Shown here one piece after another: positions 7,377-16,980 of a stretch of 64,000 nt of DNA. Positions within the stretch are counted from its first letter, which is position 1; each line of letters begins with the position of its first letter. Made by a program: the position numbers and the translations under genes. This DNA comes from Neorickettsia findlayensis (GTDB lineage: Bacteria; Pseudomonadota; Alphaproteobacteria; Rickettsiales; Anaplasmataceae), in contig NZ_CP047224.1 in the NCBI RefSeq assembly GCF_009856525.1, forward strand, positions 372,001-436,000, written 5' to 3'. The notes under the pieces were generated by a model. It was not told where the DNA came from. It saw only the letters and a program-made list of their open reading frames with translations, and ran no database searches.

Positions 7377-8690
7377 TTAGACAAGGATAATGCTCGCAGT
7401 TGAAAGTAGCACTACAAATGCCAAAATATCCGTAAAGGAGCTAGTTATGATCGAAGACGAAAGAGCGGGGTCACCACCAAATTTCTCAATTATAAACGGA
7501 ATTGCAGCACCAAAAGATGTGGCAAGCGCAAATACGAGGGTGATAGAGATAAGAAAAGTTGATTCTAAAGCCAGATTGTGAAAGCGTAAGGCTATTATTA
7601 TTACCATTAGTGCTGACATTACAAGACCGTTGCACAGGCCTACAATCAACTCTTTTACAAAAAGACGAAGAGCATTACCTTGACAAAATCTCTTTGTAAT
7701 TAGCGCTCTAACTGCGACCGTAGATGCTTGTATGCCTGCGTTGCCACCCATTGCGGCAATTATTGGCATAAGAATTGCGAGCTCCACGTGTTGTTGTAAT
7801 GTTAGCTGGAAAAAGCCAATTATGTAAGAAGAAAAGTTAATACTTAAGAAAGTAACTAAGAGCCACTTAATTCTACGCATTACTGTGTTTGTAACATCCG
7901 AATTGATGTCTGATTCTGAGACCTTACCAGCATGTAATATATCTTCTTCTGCCTCTTCAGAGATTACGTCAACTACATCATCTATTGAGATTACACCGAC
8001 AATTCTTTGATTTTTATCGACCACAGCGATTGAACGTAAGGAATAATCCCTAAAAAGGCGAGCTACTTCTTCTTGATCTTGACCTGTCTCTACAGTTTTT
8101 ATATTGGTCTGCATCAGTATTCTTACCGAGGATCTGCTCTTTGCACATAAGATATCATTAAGAGAGATACTCCCTATTGGGTGGTTTTCCTCGTCTACAA
8201 CAAAGATTTCGCTTATATATTTTGGCAGCTGTTTTTGAATACGAATAAACTGTAAAACTTGTTCTATGATCCAGTCTTTTGGGATAACGATGAAGTCCTT
8301 ATGGATCAATCTTCCTGCACTTTCTTCAGGATAGGCGAGAATTTCTTTGATCACTTTTCCCAGTTTTGATGGGAAAAATCCAACGATTTTTTTTACTAAA
8401 TCCTGCTCAATTTCCTCAAGTATATCAACTATTTCATCTACCGGAAGAGAGGTAATAATTTGTGCGAATCCTCGGACGCCAACTGTTTCGACTATTCTTC
8501 TCAATAACTCAGTTGGGATCTCCGCCAAAATATAAGTGTGATGAACTAAGTGCTTGTGCATGAAGTGTTCCTGAATCTCACTCCTTGCATTTATAAATGC
8601 ATCTATGAGTTCTTTTTGATTCTGCACCCTATCTTGCTCAGATATTTCCTCAGTAAGCTTCTTTAGGATAAGAGGGATAGTATCAGTCAT
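7377..8690 (-). CDS. mgtE: Magnesium transporter MgtE
   Basis: An inner-membrane Mg2+ channel of the MgtE/SLC41 type. The order is standard: an N-terminal superhelical domain (residues about 20-135, ending PEESAGRLI), a tandem CBS pair (about 135-260) that senses cytosolic Mg2+, a plug helix, and five membrane segments (about 280-437). The pore signature MPIIAAMGGNAGIQASTVAVRAL is present. At 437 residues it is near the normal 450. The upstream region holds an 11-bp perfect inverted repeat that may regulate it. It is convergent with yraN. Confidence 0.92.
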   Translation of the reverse strand: MTDTIPLILKKLTEEISEQDRVQNQKELIDAFINARSEIQEHFMHKHLVHHTYILAEIPTELLRRIVETVGVRGFAQIITSLPVDEIVDILEEIEQDLVKKIVGFFPSKLGKVIKEILAYPEESAGRLIHKDFIVIPKDWIIEQVLQFIRIQKQLPKYISEIFVVDEENHPIGSISLNDILCAKSRSSVRILMQTNIKTVETGQDQEEVARLFRDYSLRSIAVVDKNQRIVGVISIDDVVDVISEEAEEDILHAGKVSESDINSDVTNTVMRRIKWLLVTFLSINFSSYIIGFFQLTLQQHVELAILMPIIAAMGGNAGIQASTVAVRALITKRFCQGNALRLFVKELIVGLCNGLVMSALMVIIIALRFHNLALESTFLISITLVFALATSFGAAIPFIIEKFGGDPALSSSIITSSFTDILAFVVLLSTASIILV

Positions 8691-8768
8691 CTGCTTAACA
8701 TTTACATCAGAATTCTCTAAAAAAGCTTATCTATTAACGAAGCTTAGAGCGCCCACACCTAGAGGAAA

Positions 8769-8798
8769 GTGTACACCAATACTATACTTGGTGTACAC
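8769..8798. promoter_or_regulatory. Perfect 11-bp inverted repeat upstream of mgtE
   Basis: GTGTACACCAA (8769-8779) and TTGGTGTACAC (8788-8798) flank the 8-base spacer TACTATAC. The minus strand reads TATAGT across the spacer, a possible -10 for mgtE, but no good -35 lies 16-18 bases away. No T run follows on either strand, so it is less like an intrinsic terminator for the capsid gene than like an operator. Confidence 0.5.
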
Positions 8799-8861
8799 AT
8801 CGAGTTTTGGTCCAATAAGATTCAGTTTCCGGTAAGATAGGTAGGATAGTCAAGTATTTAG

Positions 8862-9971
8862 TTAGGATTTCATTTCCAATAAAACGAAAGCCTTTGGGTT
8901 GATTACTTTTGCGCCAACCCTCTTAGTGATATAAAATGAAACATAGGGTTTTGCGGAATATGGATCTCTTAAAACACGCATTTCGCTTCTATCGACAATC
9001 TGATATCCGCGTTTAAAATCTCCAAAAATGATTGGATATTTCTTTGTCGAGCTCTGAGATTTATCAGATGTAGCTATTATGGGCATTTCTGAACATTCAA
9101 TAACAGGTATTCCCATCAACGTGTCGGGTTGACCTATTGAAATTCCTGGTTGGAACATATAATTTCCCGTCTGTTCGTACTTTAGACCTCTTATTAACTG
9201 GATACTTGCACTGTGCATGAGAAATGTTCCATTGACGGAAAACTCTCTTTGTAGGGAATAATACAGATTCAGAATGTCTTCAGGGGTTATTCTGTTTTTT
9301 TCCTGGCTCGTGATCTTACAAATCTGGGTTCTATTAGAATCCGTATTATGTTGAAGTATTCCATGTGGTTTACCTTCTCCATTACCGGTAATGAAAGTTT
9401 CGTTTTCGAGTTGTGTAAATGCCAAAGCAGCCTGTTCAATTAACCACCTTTCTACATCTATAGACGGGTCATCAAGGACTTTTTGAGTAGTTCTTGGTTG
9501 TGTATAGAGTTCATAGGTATTTATCTCTGTTGTGATTACATGTTCTTTTGCATCACTGTTACTTATCTCATCCTCAGAAACCCATTGTGCCTCTAATGCA
9601 TCGCCATTGCTGATATAGGTTATGCAGTCTGTTGAGATCGTATTAACAGATGCTATTTGCCTCATTGGAGAGAGCTTCTTCATTTCTTCATGGAGCAAAT
9701 TAATCAAAGTATCTGTAAGTGGAAAGCCATTACTCTTTATCTCAATGGAGCTCGTCAATCCTTTTTTGAGATAACTATTGAGTTGCTTCTTATACAGGCA
9801 GTCTTCAGCTATTTTGCTTGAAGTAAAAGGTCGTTTTATAGCCAAGTCATAACCATCTTCTAGATTTTTCAACCTTTTTTCATAGTTCTCCAATCTCTCG
9901 CTTTCTTTTTCTTTAAAAGATTTTATTTCTGTTTCTAGGCTTAGAAGTAAATTATCTACTGTTGTATCCAT
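8862..9971 (-). CDS. HK97-family major capsid protein (GTA-like, orphan)
   Basis: A phage-type shell protein of 369 residues. An N-terminal coiled-coil delta-like region (about 1-60, Lys/Glu-rich) precedes the shell domain. The stretch ELYTQPRTTQKVLDDPSIDVERWLIEQ, then FTQLENETFITGNGEGKPHGIL, is the E-loop/P-domain region typical of the HK97 family and of alphaproteobacterial gene transfer agent capsids. The C-terminal LMGIPVIECSEMP and FGDFKRGYQIVDRSEMRVLRDPYSAKPYVSFYITKRVGAKVINPKAFVLLEM match the family end. No portal, protease, terminase or tail gene is in the window. The frame is intact, which argues for retention rather than simple decay. Confidence 0.85.
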   Translation of the reverse strand: MDTTVDNLLLSLETEIKSFKEKESERLENYEKRLKNLEDGYDLAIKRPFTSSKIAEDCLYKKQLNSYLKKGLTSSIEIKSNGFPLTDTLINLLHEEMKKLSPMRQIASVNTISTDCITYISNGDALEAQWVSEDEISNSDAKEHVITTEINTYELYTQPRTTQKVLDDPSIDVERWLIEQAALAFTQLENETFITGNGEGKPHGILQHNTDSNRTQICKITSQEKNRITPEDILNLYYSLQREFSVNGTFLMHSASIQLIRGLKYEQTGNYMFQPGISIGQPDTLMGIPVIECSEMPIIATSDKSQSSTKKYPIIFGDFKRGYQIVDRSEMRVLRDPYSAKPYVSFYITKRVGAKVINPKAFVLLEMKS

Positions 9972-10147
9972 TGAGTTATTTATGAATTAAAAATTCAGTT
10001 TATTTCGTTTAGCCACTTATGAGGAAGCAGAACATTATTACTACATAGGAATTGGATTCTCACAGTCAAAAGCAGGCTTATAAGTTAGAGAACTGATTGC
10101 AGCATTGGTGCTGTTTAAGAAGTCCTTCGGAAGATTTTTATGCCTAT

Positions 10148-12868
10148 TTAAAGCCAAATTATTTCAGTGATTATATTTTTTTCTGGATAGATTGCTTGCA
10201 TAGCTTCCTTATATAGACGCATTTGTTTTTCTATGCTGGAACTAACCCGCTTATCTTCTCCAGTTTTATAATCCCTAATTATTATTGTGTCTTTTCCGAA
10301 CTCCACGTTATCCATTCTGAGTAGCTTGCCATCGAAATAGACCTCCACTTCGTTTTTGCCGCCCACTTTGCGATTTTTTTTAAGAAAAAGCAAAACCGTT
10401 CTTTTGATTTCATTTTTTTGCTCGTTTGATAATTCTGGGGAGTGTTCTTCGAGGAACAAATCTATCCATTTTTCAGTTTTTTCAATTTTCGAAATGTATT
10501 CGAGAATCTTGTGTATTAATTCACCGCGAATAATCTGAAACGTCCTCTCAGAGATTTTTGTCGCATAATCTTCTAGTATCATTTCCCCCAGTTTTTCCTT
10601 TTCTTCGTAATAAACTTCATTTGAGTTTTCTGAATTGGGTTGCTTATTTTTTCGTGCTTTTATGCTTCTCTCTGTGTCATTTTTTGTTCCTCTACTCAGC
10701 CTGTCATCTTTGTAGAATTTATTTACCCTTTCCTTTATCTCCATTCGATACGAGAGATCATCTGTATAGTAATATGATCCATCTTGATCTTGGGAGCCTA
10801 TTTTTGCGATTCCATTACTGCATGCTTCATACCAGGAATTTTTTTTACTCTGTTTGCCGATACCCATGATATACAATTCATCCTCTGCACGTGTTAAGGC
10901 AACGTATAGCAGTCTCAGATGTTCATATCGAATCGATTCCTTCTTCACATTTCTAATTTCTTGCACGACCCTAACATGGTTTTCTGATGAGAGAAGTGGT
11001 ATTCCATCTTCGGTAAAGAAGAAAATATCACGATTTTGTGGGACGTAATTACTATCCACTATAAACACGATGGGTGATTGTGTACCTTTGCTTCCATGAA
11101 CGGTTGAGATAGTAACACCGTTTTCGTTGTTGCTTTTGATTTTTAGACTCGCGTCTTCCACAGAAAAAATATAAATAAAATTATGGATACGTTCGTGTTC
11201 GAGCGTGTTGTCTAAAAAGACGTCAATATAATACGGGGTTTCGCTTCCATAGTATTTGGCTAATGTAGTTATAGTCCTCGCATCAAGGATTTGTGAATAT
11301 ATCTCAAAAGTCGTGCCGTATAGTTTAAGCCATTTCTTGAGCACTTTTCCTGCATTTGTATCACAAATCTGTTCGAACATCCGTTCCTTTTTTTTCTCAG
11401 TTCTGAGTTTTAATAGAGCATTGTCACTCCAGGCAAAGATAGGAGATTTTAAAAGTGCAATCAGAGCTTCATCATCGTGTTTATAGATCAGAAACTTCCC
11501 CAGATTTATGAAAAGCTCAAACAGAGGGTTGTTCTTTACTGCTAATTTACCAGTAAAGTTGACTGGGATGTTAGCGGCGTTAAGTTGTGTGTAAATGTGA
11601 TCCACTAAATTTGTTCTGTGCGCAACGAGGATCAGTATGTCACTTCCTTTTACGGGTCTGCCCTTTGCTTTAAGTATTCTGCCAGTTTGAAGCCAATTTT
11701 GTACAGTTTTCCTGATAGAAATTGCCAGCCGAAGTTCTGCATCAACTTCTTCTCCTTGTAGTAATGGTATCACTTCTATATAGCCTGGCGCTTCAGCCCT
11801 ATTCGTAGTATGGCTAATTCTCTCATAGGATGTTGCGCAGAGGTGGACATTTTCAAAGACACTATCAACGAATTGTAGAATAGCTGCAGATGATCTATAG
11901 GACTTTGATGTCGTAATTTGGATAAGCTTATTTTGTGGATCTCTTTGTTTCAGTATGTCGTAAAACGCAAGATATATATCGGGACTCGCGCCCTGAAAGC
12001 CATAAATGGACTGTTTGTAGTCACCAACTACGAAAATGCTCTTGTTATTTGTTTCGTCTATAAGAAAATCCCTACAGAGATGAGAGATGATATACCACTG
12101 TTTTAGGTTGTTATCTTGTGCTTCATCGAGCAGGATGTGATTTATTTTTGTGGCAACTTCATAAGTATTCCATATTTCTATGTTTATTGCAGTTTCTATG
12201 ATTCCGTTATGGGAAATATAATACCTTGGAATGTTTTGATTACTTTCCAAAAATTCAGCGAATGCCGATAATACATCTATGCTCTCCGTTGCTAATTGTT
12301 CAAGTGGATCATTCTTAAGTTTCTTGATAATTTGTCTGTAATCTAGGTGAAAGTTACTTAGCAATGATGCTAGCATTTCATACAATTTTCTCTCGGTTGT
12401 GTTTTCTGCAGTTTTTATGGAAAGTTGACATCTTTCCCAAATAAATTGTGCTAGCAGTCTGCAGAATGTGTGTTGGTTCTCCTCGTATATTTTTTTCGAA
12501 AGATGTTGTGGGTCACACATTTTGATTGATTGCCAGCAGAACGAGTGTAGTGTCTGTATTTGGATAAGTGTGTCAGCTGTGTATACTAGTTTCCGGACAT
12601 AATCCCGATCTTTTACTGTTCTGTTAATCGTGGAAAGCAAATACTTGTCCATCTCTGCATCATTCATTACAGAGAGCTTTCCTAGTATGGCGAAAATGCG
12701 GTTGTGCATTTCCGCTGTTGCTACTTTTGTAAAGGTTATGCACAGTATATTCTTCTCTTTGTTAACCAATAATGATACAGCTCTCTTTACAAGCAACGCG
12801 GTTTTGCCACAACCGGCAGATGAGTTGATCCAGATTGAGAAGTGAGGATCAGTAACTTTTTCTATCAT
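10148..12868 (-). CDS. addA: Double-strand break repair helicase-nuclease subunit AddA
   Basis: AddA, with AddB, resects double-strand breaks before RecA loading. It is a UvrD-type helicase with a C-terminal nuclease. Motifs in order: Walker A SSAGCGKTALLVKRA near residue 20, ITFTKVATAEMHNRI (Ia), LLDEAQDNN (II), VVGDYKQSIYGFQGA (III), ISTVHGSKGTQSPIVFI (V), and RLLYVALTRAEDELYIMG (VI). The nuclease motif is at NVEFGKDTIIIRDYKTGED near the C-terminus, with upstream ELIHKILEYI. At 906 residues it is shorter than the usual 1,100-1,200, so inter-motif insertions are trimmed. addB is not in the window. Confidence 0.88.
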   Translation of the reverse strand: MIEKVTDPHFSIWINSSAGCGKTALLVKRAVSLLVNKEKNILCITFTKVATAEMHNRIFAILGKLSVMNDAEMDKYLLSTINRTVKDRDYVRKLVYTADTLIQIQTLHSFCWQSIKMCDPQHLSKKIYEENQHTFCRLLAQFIWERCQLSIKTAENTTERKLYEMLASLLSNFHLDYRQIIKKLKNDPLEQLATESIDVLSAFAEFLESNQNIPRYYISHNGIIETAINIEIWNTYEVATKINHILLDEAQDNNLKQWYIISHLCRDFLIDETNNKSIFVVGDYKQSIYGFQGASPDIYLAFYDILKQRDPQNKLIQITTSKSYRSSAAILQFVDSVFENVHLCATSYERISHTTNRAEAPGYIEVIPLLQGEEVDAELRLAISIRKTVQNWLQTGRILKAKGRPVKGSDILILVAHRTNLVDHIYTQLNAANIPVNFTGKLAVKNNPLFELFINLGKFLIYKHDDEALIALLKSPIFAWSDNALLKLRTEKKKERMFEQICDTNAGKVLKKWLKLYGTTFEIYSQILDARTITTLAKYYGSETPYYIDVFLDNTLEHERIHNFIYIFSVEDASLKIKSNNENGVTISTVHGSKGTQSPIVFIVDSNYVPQNRDIFFFTEDGIPLLSSENHVRVVQEIRNVKKESIRYEHLRLLYVALTRAEDELYIMGIGKQSKKNSWYEACSNGIAKIGSQDQDGSYYYTDDLSYRMEIKERVNKFYKDDRLSRGTKNDTERSIKARKNKQPNSENSNEVYYEEKEKLGEMILEDYATKISERTFQIIRGELIHKILEYISKIEKTEKWIDLFLEEHSPELSNEQKNEIKRTVLLFLKKNRKVGGKNEVEVYFDGKLLRMDNVEFGKDTIIIRDYKTGEDKRVSSSIEKQMRLYKEAMQAIYPEKNIITEIIWL

Positions 12869-12973
12869 TTGTGATAGCTATGCAACCAATACGTTCAGAT
12901 AATCGTGACAGGGCCTGGGGGAACATATCATAGCTAACAAACGATATAAAAAGAATCTTGATGCGAGATGCGA

Positions 12974-14080
12974 TCATACAATCCAACCACCACCTAATAC
13001 TTTACTTCCATGATACATAACGCAAGCCTGTCCAGGTGCTATAGCACATTGGGGTTCCTCAGCTAAGGCGACTTTTACTAGGTCACCACTTGGATAGAGA
13101 CACCCTTTAACTGTATCGGTCCCAGAACGCAACTTCACCTCACATTCTAGTCCAGTTGTTAATTCCTTTGCATCAAGCCAATTTACTTCTTTCACGTAAA
13201 GTGAGCGTTGTTGCAGTTTATCACGTGTACCAACGATTATGATATTATTCCGAGCATCAATTTTTACGACGTATAGTGGCGTAGGAGAAGATAACTGCAA
13301 GCCGTGTCTTTGTCCAATGGTGTAATGAATTGTTCCATTATGTGTGCCAAGAACTTCTCCATTAGTTGAGAGTATTTTTCCTGGTTTCTGTGCATCTGGC
13401 CTGAATTTTTTTATCACATCCGCATAAGACTTTCCATTTACAAAACAAATGTCCTGACTTTCCGGTTTTTCGGAAATATCCACACTTAGTTTTCTGGCTA
13501 AGTCTCTTGTTTCGCTTTTTTTAAGATTTCCTAAAGGGAAACGGAGAAATTCCAATTGTTCACGTGTAGTGTTGAAAAGAAAATAGCTTTGATCTTTTAT
13601 GGGATCAGCTCCTCTATGCAGTTCTAGACCATTTTCTGTTGATACTCGCCTTACATAGTGACCTGTTACAAGTGCATCGACAGAGAGATTTTTAGCAATT
13701 TTCATTAGGTCCCTAAACTTGACTGTCTGATTGCACTTTATGCATGGTATAGGAGTCTCTCCTCTAAGATATGAATATGCGAAGTCTTCTATTACTTCTT
13801 TTCTGAAAGTTTCCTCCATATTGACCACATAGTGTAAAAAGCCGAATTGTGCTGCCACCCGTTTTGCATCAAATATGTCCGAACCTGCGCAGCAAGTTTT
13901 TTTATTTGTTTGCGTGGAAGTAAAATTACTATGAAGTTGTAGTGTCACTCCTATGACCTTGTAGCCAGCTCTGTGCAGATAAGCTGCAACGGTTGAGCTA
14001 TCCACACCACCCGACATAGCAACCATTACTTTTACGTCATTAGATGCCCTTCCTGGGATGATTTCTGCGAGGTCTTGCAT
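12974..14080 (-). CDS. mnmA: tRNA-specific 2-thiouridylase MnmA
   Basis: MnmA puts the 2-thio group on uridine 34 of tRNA-Lys, -Glu and -Gln, using sulfur relayed from a cysteine desulfurase. The PP-loop is at VMVAMSGGVDSSTVAAYL (residues 18-35). The two catalytic cysteines lie in ETPIPCIKCNQTVKF and ESQDICFVNG. YTIGQRHGL and the C-terminal barrel with PGQACVMY are intact. Length (368) is normal. The 5' end is divergent from the zinc-finger/dnaQ pair, with an 80-150-base shared spacer. Confidence 0.93.
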   Translation of the reverse strand: MQDLAEIIPGRASNDVKVMVAMSGGVDSSTVAAYLHRAGYKVIGVTLQLHSNFTSTQTNKKTCCAGSDIFDAKRVAAQFGFLHYVVNMEETFRKEVIEDFAYSYLRGETPIPCIKCNQTVKFRDLMKIAKNLSVDALVTGHYVRRVSTENGLELHRGADPIKDQSYFLFNTTREQLEFLRFPLGNLKKSETRDLARKLSVDISEKPESQDICFVNGKSYADVIKKFRPDAQKPGKILSTNGEVLGTHNGTIHYTIGQRHGLQLSSPTPLYVVKIDARNNIIIVGTRDKLQQRSLYVKEVNWLDAKELTTGLECEVKLRSGTDTVKGCLYPSGDLVKVALAEEPQCAIAPGQACVMYHGSKVLGGGWIV

Positions 14081-14232
14081 TAAATTTTACAAATACTTAA
14101 CAGGTCATTATAACAGGATCAGGATCTTGCTTAACAGCTGATTGATATGTTCTTGTTTTACAATTGAAATTCGTTCTTTATTGTATGTGCTGTAGCAATG
14201 ATGAAATCATTTGTTATAAAAGAGAATTGAAT

Positions 14233-14403
14233 ATGGAGAAAATTATTCACTATACATCGAGCACTAGAGTTGCATGCCACGCAGAAGAGGATTCAATGCA
14301 TCCACTTGTTTATCTAGATCTGCAAAGGGATGGACGCGTTACTTGCCCTTACTGTGGTGCTATATTCGTTCACAGAGGTACAGCTGATGACACAGAAACG
14401 TAA
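14233..14403 (+). CDS. Zinc-finger domain protein (CHCC type)
   Basis: A 56-residue protein with the CHCC zinc site: VACHAEEDSMHPLVYLDLQRDGRVTCPYCGAIFV. The Cys, the His in MHP and the C-x2-C are all visible. This domain is shared with the mitochondrial complex I subunit NDUFS6, and short bacterial versions are common in alphaproteobacteria. Start: an upstream ATG at 14164 would add 23 Cys-rich residues unlike the family, so ATG 14233 is preferred. The 3' end overlaps the dnaQ start by 17 bases, suggesting translational coupling. Confidence 0.8.
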   Translation: MEKIIHYTSSTRVACHAEEDSMHPLVYLDLQRDGRVTCPYCGAIFVHRGTADDTET

Positions 14404-15073
14404 GATTATTCTAGATACTGAGACCACAGGTCTTGATATGAAGAATGGGGATCGTGTAATTGAAATTGGCTGTGTTGAGATGGTGGATTTTCGTCTTACG
14501 GGTGAAATCTTTCATATTTATCTGAATCCTGAGCGTGAGATTTCAAAAGAGGCAACTCGTGTACACGGTATCACTTTGGAACAACTTGCTGATAGTCCAA
14601 GGTTTATTGATATAGCAGACGATTTTCTGAAATTTATAGATTCATCAGATATAGTTGCTCACAATGCAAGTTTTGATATACGTTTTCTCAATTCTGAGTT
14701 AATGCGTGCAAGGCAAAGAAGATTGATCAAACCGGAAAATGTTATAGATACGCTTGCTATGGCAAGAAAGATATTTCCCGGTTCTCCGGCTTCGTTAGAT
14801 GCATTATGCAAGAGATTTAAAATTTCACTAGAGCAACGTGAATTTCATGGAGCCTTGCTGGATGCACAGCTTTTAGCGCGTGTTTACATAGAATTGAGTA
14901 AGGGTAGTCAGGTTAGTATGAGCTTTTTAGAAGGATCTGGTACAGGTTCTGAGAAAAAAACGCTCAAAGAACGTGAGAAGCTCATCATTACCCTTGAAGA
15001 GTCGCTTGCACATGGTGAACTTATCAAGCGTCTTAAAAATCCTCTTTGGGACGAGATTTTGCTAGAAGAGTAA
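14387..15073 (+). CDS. dnaQ: DNA polymerase III epsilon subunit (3'-5' proofreading exonuclease)
   Basis: The proofreading subunit of the replicative polymerase. The DEDDh motifs are complete: ILDTETTGLDMKNGDRVIEIG (ExoI), VAHNASFDIRFLNSEL (ExoII) and EFHGALLDAQLLARVY (ExoIII, His and Asp). A C-terminal tail of about 50 residues holds the polymerase-binding region. I chose ATG 14387 (MTQKRKIILDTE), because the longer frame from 14330 runs antiphase through the zinc-finger gene. The mature length is 228 residues, close to the family. Confidence 0.92.
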   Translation: MTQKRKIILDTETTGLDMKNGDRVIEIGCVEMVDFRLTGEIFHIYLNPEREISKEATRVHGITLEQLADSPRFIDIADDFLKFIDSSDIVAHNASFDIRFLNSELMRARQRRLIKPENVIDTLAMARKIFPGSPASLDALCKRFKISLEQREFHGALLDAQLLARVYIELSKGSQVSMSFLEGSGTGSEKKTLKEREKLIITLEESLAHGELIKRLKNPLWDEILLEE

Positions 15074-15270
15074 GACTCCTCTATAAAAGGGGCCTGCTGT
15101 AAGGAAGATTTCTTGACCATATATGCTACTTGTTTATCGGTACGGACCTTATCTGTTATTATCTTTTGGAAAATGGTCTAGAGTTATTTTTTTAACAAGA
15201 CGGTATTAGTTTCTATGACGTGCATATCCAGGACTGGATGTTAATGCTAAAACACTTAGTTTAATTTTCT

Positions 15271-16911
15271 GTGATTAGTGTGATAACGCCCGAGGAAAAA
15301 CTATCTGCTCTAAGGAGAATAATGAAAGATAACAGGATAGAAGCTCTTCTTATAACTGTTACTGATGAATTTTTACTTGAATCTCCTCTTCCTTGTAATA
15401 ACCGCCTTAAATGGCTTACTGGATTCTGTGGATCATTTGCCCTAGCTCTTGTTACATCCGATAAGGCATATTTTTTTACTGATTCCAGGTATTTGATTCA
15501 GGTTAAGCTTGAAGTTTCTGAAATATATACGTGCCTACAATTTAGTTTAGGTGAAATTGAGCGCGTGATAAATAAAAATCGTATTCACAGAATTTATTAC
15601 GATTCACGATCACTTAACCGTATTATGTTGAGGTTCTTCCCGAGTCAGATGGAGCCTTTGGATTGGAATCCAATTGATTTTCTCTGGGATAGAAAGACAG
15701 CGACTGTTGGAAAGGTTATGGCTCACCCGCTTTGTTATGCAGGGTTGTCTAGTCAAGAAAAGTGTAAACAAATTATTGAGGTAATAGGTGGCAATGACTA
15801 TTTTTTTTCTAATTCAGAATCTGTGTGCTGGTTAGCAAATATACGTGGTTCGGATCTTGAATATACACCTGTAGTTTGTTGTAGAGCTATTCTTTATTCG
15901 AATGGGTTGCTTAGAATCTTTCTACGGGGCCCGGTAGACGATCTACCTTCGTTAGAAAGCCATATAGAAGTTTTCCGCTTAGAAGAATTAAAGTTTTACT
16001 TGACCCAGTTAAAATCGGTAGCTCTAGATGTGCAGAACGTAAACATTTACTATTTAAACTTAATGAGCGGTGTGCAAATTACTAATTTGCAGGATCCATC
16101 GATCATTATGAGAGCTTGTAAAAACGGCACGGAACTTGAAGGTAGTATAGCAGCTCATAAAAGAGATGGTTTGGCTCTAACAAACTTCTTAAACTGGCTA
16201 AAAGTAAACGACTCCTCAGATGAATTAACATCAGCAGAGGTATTGCTAAGTTTTAGAAAAGAGCAAGATCTGTTCTTTTCGCTCAGTTTTCCTACGATTT
16301 CTGCATTTGGTCCACACGGCGCAATAGTGCACTATACTCCTTCCAAAAAGAGCAATCTGCGGTTTGCGCCAGGCAACCTGTATTTAGTCGACTCCGGTGC
16401 TCAATACCTTGATGGTACCACGGACGTAACACGTACTATTGCAATAGGTGAGCCCACTGAAGAACAAAAGTTTCATTATACTCTTGTGCTAAAGGCGCAT
16501 ATTGGGCTTGCTAAATCTGTATTTCCAGCTGGAACTACTGGCAGACAGTTGGATGCACTGGCTAGATCTCACTTGTGGAGTTACAAGCTTGATTACGCTC
16601 ATGGTACCGGTCATGGTGTTGGAAGCTTCCTAAATGTTCATGAAGGGCCTCATTCATTTGGAAGTGATGTTCCGCTAAAAGCAGGTATGATTATCTCAAA
16701 TGAACCTGGTCTCTATTTCGAGGGGAAATATGGCATAAGGCTAGAGAATCTTATGTATGTAAAGAACGCTGGAGATGGGTTTTTAAGTTTCACTCCCCTT
16801 ACCCTTGTTAATTTTGATGAGAAGCTAATACTGCTTGACATGCTCTCCGATTGTGAATCACAATGGCTGGAAGATTATTCAAATCTAGTGAGAAAGACGC
16901 ATAACTCTTAG
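15271..16911 (+). CDS. pepP: Xaa-Pro aminopeptidase (M24B)
   Basis: A di-metal aminopeptidase that removes N-terminal residues preceding proline. It has two N-terminal creatinase-like domains (about 1-300) and a pita-bread catalytic domain. The metal ligands are visible: LVDSGAQYLDGTTDVTRTI (two Asp), AHGTGHGVGSFLNVHEGP (His), ISNEPGLYFEGKYGIRLEN (two Glu). At 546 residues it belongs to the long three-domain form. The start is GTG 15271. A T-rich inverted repeat (GTTCTTTT at 16911-16918 with AAAAGAAC at 16944-16951) follows the stop and may terminate both it and the convergent hydrolase gene. Confidence 0.9.
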   Translation: MISVITPEEKLSALRRIMKDNRIEALLITVTDEFLLESPLPCNNRLKWLTGFCGSFALALVTSDKAYFFTDSRYLIQVKLEVSEIYTCLQFSLGEIERVINKNRIHRIYYDSRSLNRIMLRFFPSQMEPLDWNPIDFLWDRKTATVGKVMAHPLCYAGLSSQEKCKQIIEVIGGNDYFFSNSESVCWLANIRGSDLEYTPVVCCRAILYSNGLLRIFLRGPVDDLPSLESHIEVFRLEELKFYLTQLKSVALDVQNVNIYYLNLMSGVQITNLQDPSIIMRACKNGTELEGSIAAHKRDGLALTNFLNWLKVNDSSDELTSAEVLLSFRKEQDLFFSLSFPTISAFGPHGAIVHYTPSKKSNLRFAPGNLYLVDSGAQYLDGTTDVTRTIAIGEPTEEQKFHYTLVLKAHIGLAKSVFPAGTTGRQLDALARSHLWSYKLDYAHGTGHGVGSFLNVHEGPHSFGSDVPLKAGMIISNEPGLYFEGKYGIRLENLMYVKNAGDGFLSFTPLTLVNFDEKLILLDMLSDCESQWLEDYSNLVRKTHNS

Positions 16912-16980
16912 TTCTTTTTTCCGAAAAGGTCTCAGTACATCAGAAAAGAACAAGTTAGGCCCATGATGATGCGCGGCTTC

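Noticed and set aside
10558-10869. 103-codon plus-strand frame inside addA
   Set aside because: Antisense shadow of a well-supported gene with complete helicase motifs.
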